Of a DNA stretch of 24,219 bases, positions 21,881-24,219 are shown one piece after another; positions within the stretch are counted from its first letter, which is position 1, and each line of letters starts with the position of its first letter. The translations under genes were made by a program, and so were the position numbers. The notes beneath the pieces are model-generated. The model saw only the letters and a list, made by a program, of their open reading frames with translations, ran no database searches and was not told the DNA's origin. The stretch covers positions 1-24,219 of the forward strand of contig CAYHEC010000041.1 in NCBI GenBank assembly GCA_964355675.1, given 5' to 3'. This DNA is from CAMBDS01 sp964355675. Lineage in GTDB: Bacteria; Electryoneota; AABM5-125-24; Hatepunaeales; Hatepunaeaceae.

Positions 21881-24219
21881 ATGAACCGGACTCTGAAATT
21901 GCTGGTTGCGACGCTGGGGCTGGCTCTGCTGGCGCTCCCGGCAAGCTCGCCTGCCCGACAGCCGACTTACTACCAGCATTTGACTGATGTAGAATGTATC
22001 TATGACAATGGCGGCGGTTGGGGGATTGGCTGGTGGGTATTCTGGACGCCTGACACCATGACGGGGCCGGTCAGATCGAATGACGTCATTCTGATTAAAT
22101 ACCGTCCGACCTTTCTTGATCGCGTGACTTCTTCCGGACAGGTTTTTCGGTTGACAAGCGGCGGCCCCGGGCCGAATCTTCGTTACCCGCCATTCTTCAA
22201 TGCGCCGATCTTCCCGATACCGGAAGACCTGCCTCATCTCCGTGAACGGGCGACTGAGACGTATGACTCTGACAACGGCAGATTCATCACGACTATAGTG
22301 TTCAACAATCGGCAAGGCGCTAATGTTTATCAGCGCCGATTGGGGATCATCGCTGATGATGCGTTGATCGCAACCTTGAGCCCGGACGATCCGCATATCG
22401 TCTGGGTCGATGGAGCCGTCGATGTCAAAGGAATCGTCTTCGGCCAGTACACAATTTTTGCCGATGGGCCGATAGGGTTGCTCGACGATTTACTCTATCC
22501 CGAAGCGAGCGACCGCAACGCATCCTTCGACGAACGACGGACGACTTCGATGATCGGTTTGGTCTCGATGGGGGATATTCTCGTCAGGAATACGATTGCG
22601 AATGGCAGACACCACGAGGAGAACGACAATGATTTTGCTCATCATTCTATCATGGTAAACGGGGCTTTGGTAGCCTTGAATGGTTCATTTACAATCGACG
22701 AACCGAACCGACGGGGAAACGGTGGTTATCCGTACATGCGGGGAAGTGTTTTTTCCAAAGGGAGCGTAGTGCAACAAACGCGCGGGGCGCTTAAGTGGAA
22801 TGGGGAAGTTAATACGGGATATTATTGGAACAAGAACTACGACGAACGCCTACGCAATTCAGGTCCGCCCGGACTCGACCCGTCGGATTACCCGATCATA
22901 CGCGAGGATTACGACCGGCTGAATCTAAAGCCTTATGAGTTCGACGTCTATGCCTCGCAGATGCGCTCGCTCATCATGCGGGAGGGTGGAAGTCTTCGCT
23001 TTAAGCCGGACGCGATTATCGACGTGAAGGATTCGCTCGTGCTTCGAGGTGAACCGGATCGTCCTCTGGAGATTACGGTCGAGAATGGCGGGGGGAGGAT
23101 CATGCTTTCTAATCCGCTCGGTTATGTCAGCCTCGAAAATGTGCGGATTGGCGAAGGGATAACGCTGGAAATTACGGCTCCGATGTGCACGATTTCGGGG
23201 TGCGACATTCGGGATCGGGTGTCGGTCGATGGATCGCTGGAAGTCAGATCGAGTCGGATTGGGAGCCTGGTGCGGGTGACTTCAGCTTCGCGGGTGTTGC
23301 TCGACCACGCAGTTCTTGAAGACGGGGTGACGATCTCGGCGAATTCTGATGACGTACTCCTTTCCCACTGTACAATTGCCGGTTCGAATGCGATCGGAGT
23401 GCGTCTGCGAGGAAACTGCCGAGCAACGATTGTCAATTCGATAGTGGCGTTCAACGGGCAAGGGGTTGTTGCAGAAGGGAATGCTGAAGTGGATATCAAG
23501 TATTCTGATGTGTTTGGCAATGCACGGGAGGATTTAGTAGGTTTGGAGTTGGGAACGGGGTCGATCTCGATTGATCCGCAGTTTGTTGATATTCAGACGG
23601 GTGATCTGCGGTTGTCGGCAGGCTCCCCCTGCATCGACGCCGGAGACCCGGACTCGCCGCGAGACCCGGACGGCACGAGAGCCGACATCGGATCCTTCTG
23701 GTTCGATCAGGGGTTGGGAAATGATGATGATGATGATTTCCCCCCCTGCTCGCAGGAGGGGAATAGAAGGGGGGGTCTCTCTGCCAGCCCCAATCCCTTC
23801 AACGCATCGACGGTGATCAGGTTCAAGGACGGATACGGAGCCCCGTCCTCCTTGAGGATTTATGATTTGAGGGGGAGGGAGGTCTATTCTTCCGCCACCC
23901 CCCTGCGGGTGGCGGAAAAGGCAACTGCCGACCACAGGGGGTCGGCAGAAGAAGGCGGAGGCGGGTACGGAGCCCCGTCCTCCTTGAGGATTTATGATTT
24001 GAGGGGGAGGGAAGTTCCTTCTTCCGCCACCCCCCTGCGGGTGGCGGAAAAACTATCTTCCGCCACCCCCCTGCGGGTGGCGGAAAAGGCAACTGCCGAC
24101 CACAGGGGGTCGGCAGAAGAAGGCGGAGGCGGGTACGGAGCCCCGTCCTCCTTGAGGATTTATGATTTGAGGGGGAGGGAAGTTCCTTCTTCCGCCACCC
24201 CCCTGCGGGTGGCGGAAAA
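21881..24219 (+). CDS. Secreted beta-helix protein with expanded sorting domain (3' end beyond window)
   Basis: An open frame of 779 codons that runs off the right edge. GGAG lies 6 nt before the ATG. The signal peptide MNRTLKLLVATLGLALLALPASSPA precedes a first region (about 30-380) with SNDVILIKYRPTF, IVWVDGAVDVKGIVFGQYTIFADG and FAHHSIMVNGALVALNGSF. This resembles the polymer-forming/DUF4900-like parts of other secreted FCB proteins. A beta-helix follows (about 385-600) ending DPQFVDIQTGDLRLSAG and SPCIDAG. After an Asp5 run (23723-23737), the sorting domain starts at SASPNPFNASTVIRF (about 634). It is then interrupted by palindrome-encoded peptides (SSATPLRVAEK, ATADHRGSAEE) and by repeats of YGAPSSLRIYDLRGREV. 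Whether the normal C-terminal end exists downstream cannot be seen. Confidence 0.85.
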   Translation, partial: MNRTLKLLVATLGLALLALPASSPARQPTYYQHLTDVECIYDNGGGWGIGWWVFWTPDTMTGPVRSNDVILIKYRPTFLDRVTSSGQVFRLTSGGPGPNLRYPPFFNAPIFPIPEDLPHLRERATETYDSDNGRFITTIVFNNRQGANVYQRRLGIIADDALIATLSPDDPHIVWVDGAVDVKGIVFGQYTIFADGPIGLLDDLLYPEASDRNASFDERRTTSMIGLVSMGDILVRNTIANGRHHEENDNDFAHHSIMVNGALVALNGSFTIDEPNRRGNGGYPYMRGSVFSKGSVVQQTRGALKWNGEVNTGYYWNKNYDERLRNSGPPGLDPSDYPIIREDYDRLNLKPYEFDVYASQMRSLIMREGGSLRFKPDAIIDVKDSLVLRGEPDRPLEITVENGGGRIMLSNPLGYVSLENVRIGEGITLEITAPMCTISGCDIRDRVSVDGSLEVRSSRIGSLVRVTSASRVLLDHAVLEDGVTISANSDDVLLSHCTIAGSNAIGVRLRGNCRATIVNSIVAFNGQGVVAEGNAEVDIKYSDVFGNAREDLVGLELGTGSISIDPQFVDIQTGDLRLSAGSPCIDAGDPDSPRDPDGTRADIGSFWFDQGLGNDDDDDFPPCSQEGNRRGGLSASPNPFNASTVIRFKDGYGAPSSLRIYDLRGREVYSSATPLRVAEKATADHRGSAEEGGGGYGAPSSLRIYDLRGREVPSSATPLRVAEKLSSATPLRVAEKATADHRGSAEEGGGGYGAPSSLRIYDLRGREVPSSATPLRVAE
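23738..23763 (+). repeat. In-frame palindrome in the linker before PNPFNA
   Basis: The arms at 23738-23749 and 23752-23763 pair over 12 positions with one mismatch, around the bases tc. It encodes FPPCSQEGN between the Asp5 run and the sorting domain. The ccctgc...gcagg core recalls the fixed loop of the other palindromes. Confidence 0.6.
23834..24219 (+). repeat. Coding tandem repeat with nested palindromes
   Basis: A segment beginning tacggagccccgtcc starts at 23834, 23966 and 24134, so the periods are 132 and 168 nt, both multiples of three. Each unit has part of the sorting domain (YGAPSSLRIYDLRGREV). Then comes a palindrome with arms ttccgccaccc/gggtggcggaa around ccctgc (23890, 24022, 24058 and 24190). 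The complete units end with a palindrome with arms ctgccgacc/ggtcggcag around acaggg (23925 and 24093). The 36-nt difference is one extra copy of the first palindrome. The third unit is cut by the window end. Confidence 0.9.

Noticed and set aside
21671..22396. 241-codon minus-strand frame
   Set aside because: It covers the hairpin-rich gap and the start of the secreted beta-helix protein, whose signal peptide, ribosome-binding site and long open frame are much better supported.
23823..24092. Minus-strand frame with repeated PPPAGGWRK peptide
   Set aside because: It is the antisense reading of the palindromes in the sorting domain of the 21881 gene; the repetition reflects the DNA repeats.

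Overview
The window looks like a chromosomal piece of an uncultured bacterium from the FCB side of the tree (Zixibacteria, KSB1, Cloacimonadota or a similar candidate phylum). The main clues are large secreted beta-helix proteins that end in a type IX-style sorting domain (the PNPFNS and PNPFNA motifs), 'DPLFLDPENGDYSL...SPCIDAG' modules, and lipoproteins built from Ig-like repeats. The phylum is an inference; there is no rRNA or other marker gene here. I saw no tRNA, rRNA, CRISPR array or transposase gene.

Layout. (1) 188-4006, minus strand: a compact five-gene operon, transcribed in the order ECF-type membrane S component, AAA-type ATPase, mannose-1-phosphate guanylyltransferase (manC), a 95-aa unknown, and a Crp/Fnr regulator. 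Genes overlap or lie within 10 nt of each other, and a hairpin terminator follows the last one. (2) 4007-4314: non-coding, two pairs of inverted hairpins. (3) 4315 to about 5955, minus strand: an Ig-like (SbsA/Big_5 type) lipoprotein without a standard start codon upstream of its lipobox. (4) 6116-7615: an aldehyde dehydrogenase. (5) 7651-10084: an island of small genes: membrane protein, AbrB-like antitoxin plus PIN toxin, GNAT acetyltransferase, a HepT/DUF86-like protein whose catalytic motif is lost, and a retropepsin-like protease. (6) 10284-11603: L-lysine 6-aminotransferase. Its product (aminoadipate semialdehyde) is a plausible substrate for the aldehyde dehydrogenase on the other side of the island, so the two may form one lysine-catabolism step pair.

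(7) 11604-12089: repeat-rich non-coding DNA. (8) 12090-14018: a secreted beta-helix protein with sorting domain. (9) 14119-15012: a TauE/SafE permease. (10) 15578-18691 and 19042-21684: two paralogous Ig-repeat lipoproteins, each preceded by a copy of the same upstream element and palindrome. (11) 21881 to the window edge: a second secreted beta-helix protein, incomplete at the 3' end.

The most unusual signal is a set of small palindromes that recur through the right half of the window. One family has a fixed 6-nt loop (CCCTGC, or near its reverse complement) and stems that change on both sides while staying paired. Copies lie between genes, but others sit in frame inside the sorting domains of both beta-helix proteins. 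In the last gene, palindromes and a piece of the sorting domain have been tandemly duplicated at least three times without breaking the frame. This resembles, by analogy only, the in-frame palindromic elements of Rickettsia.
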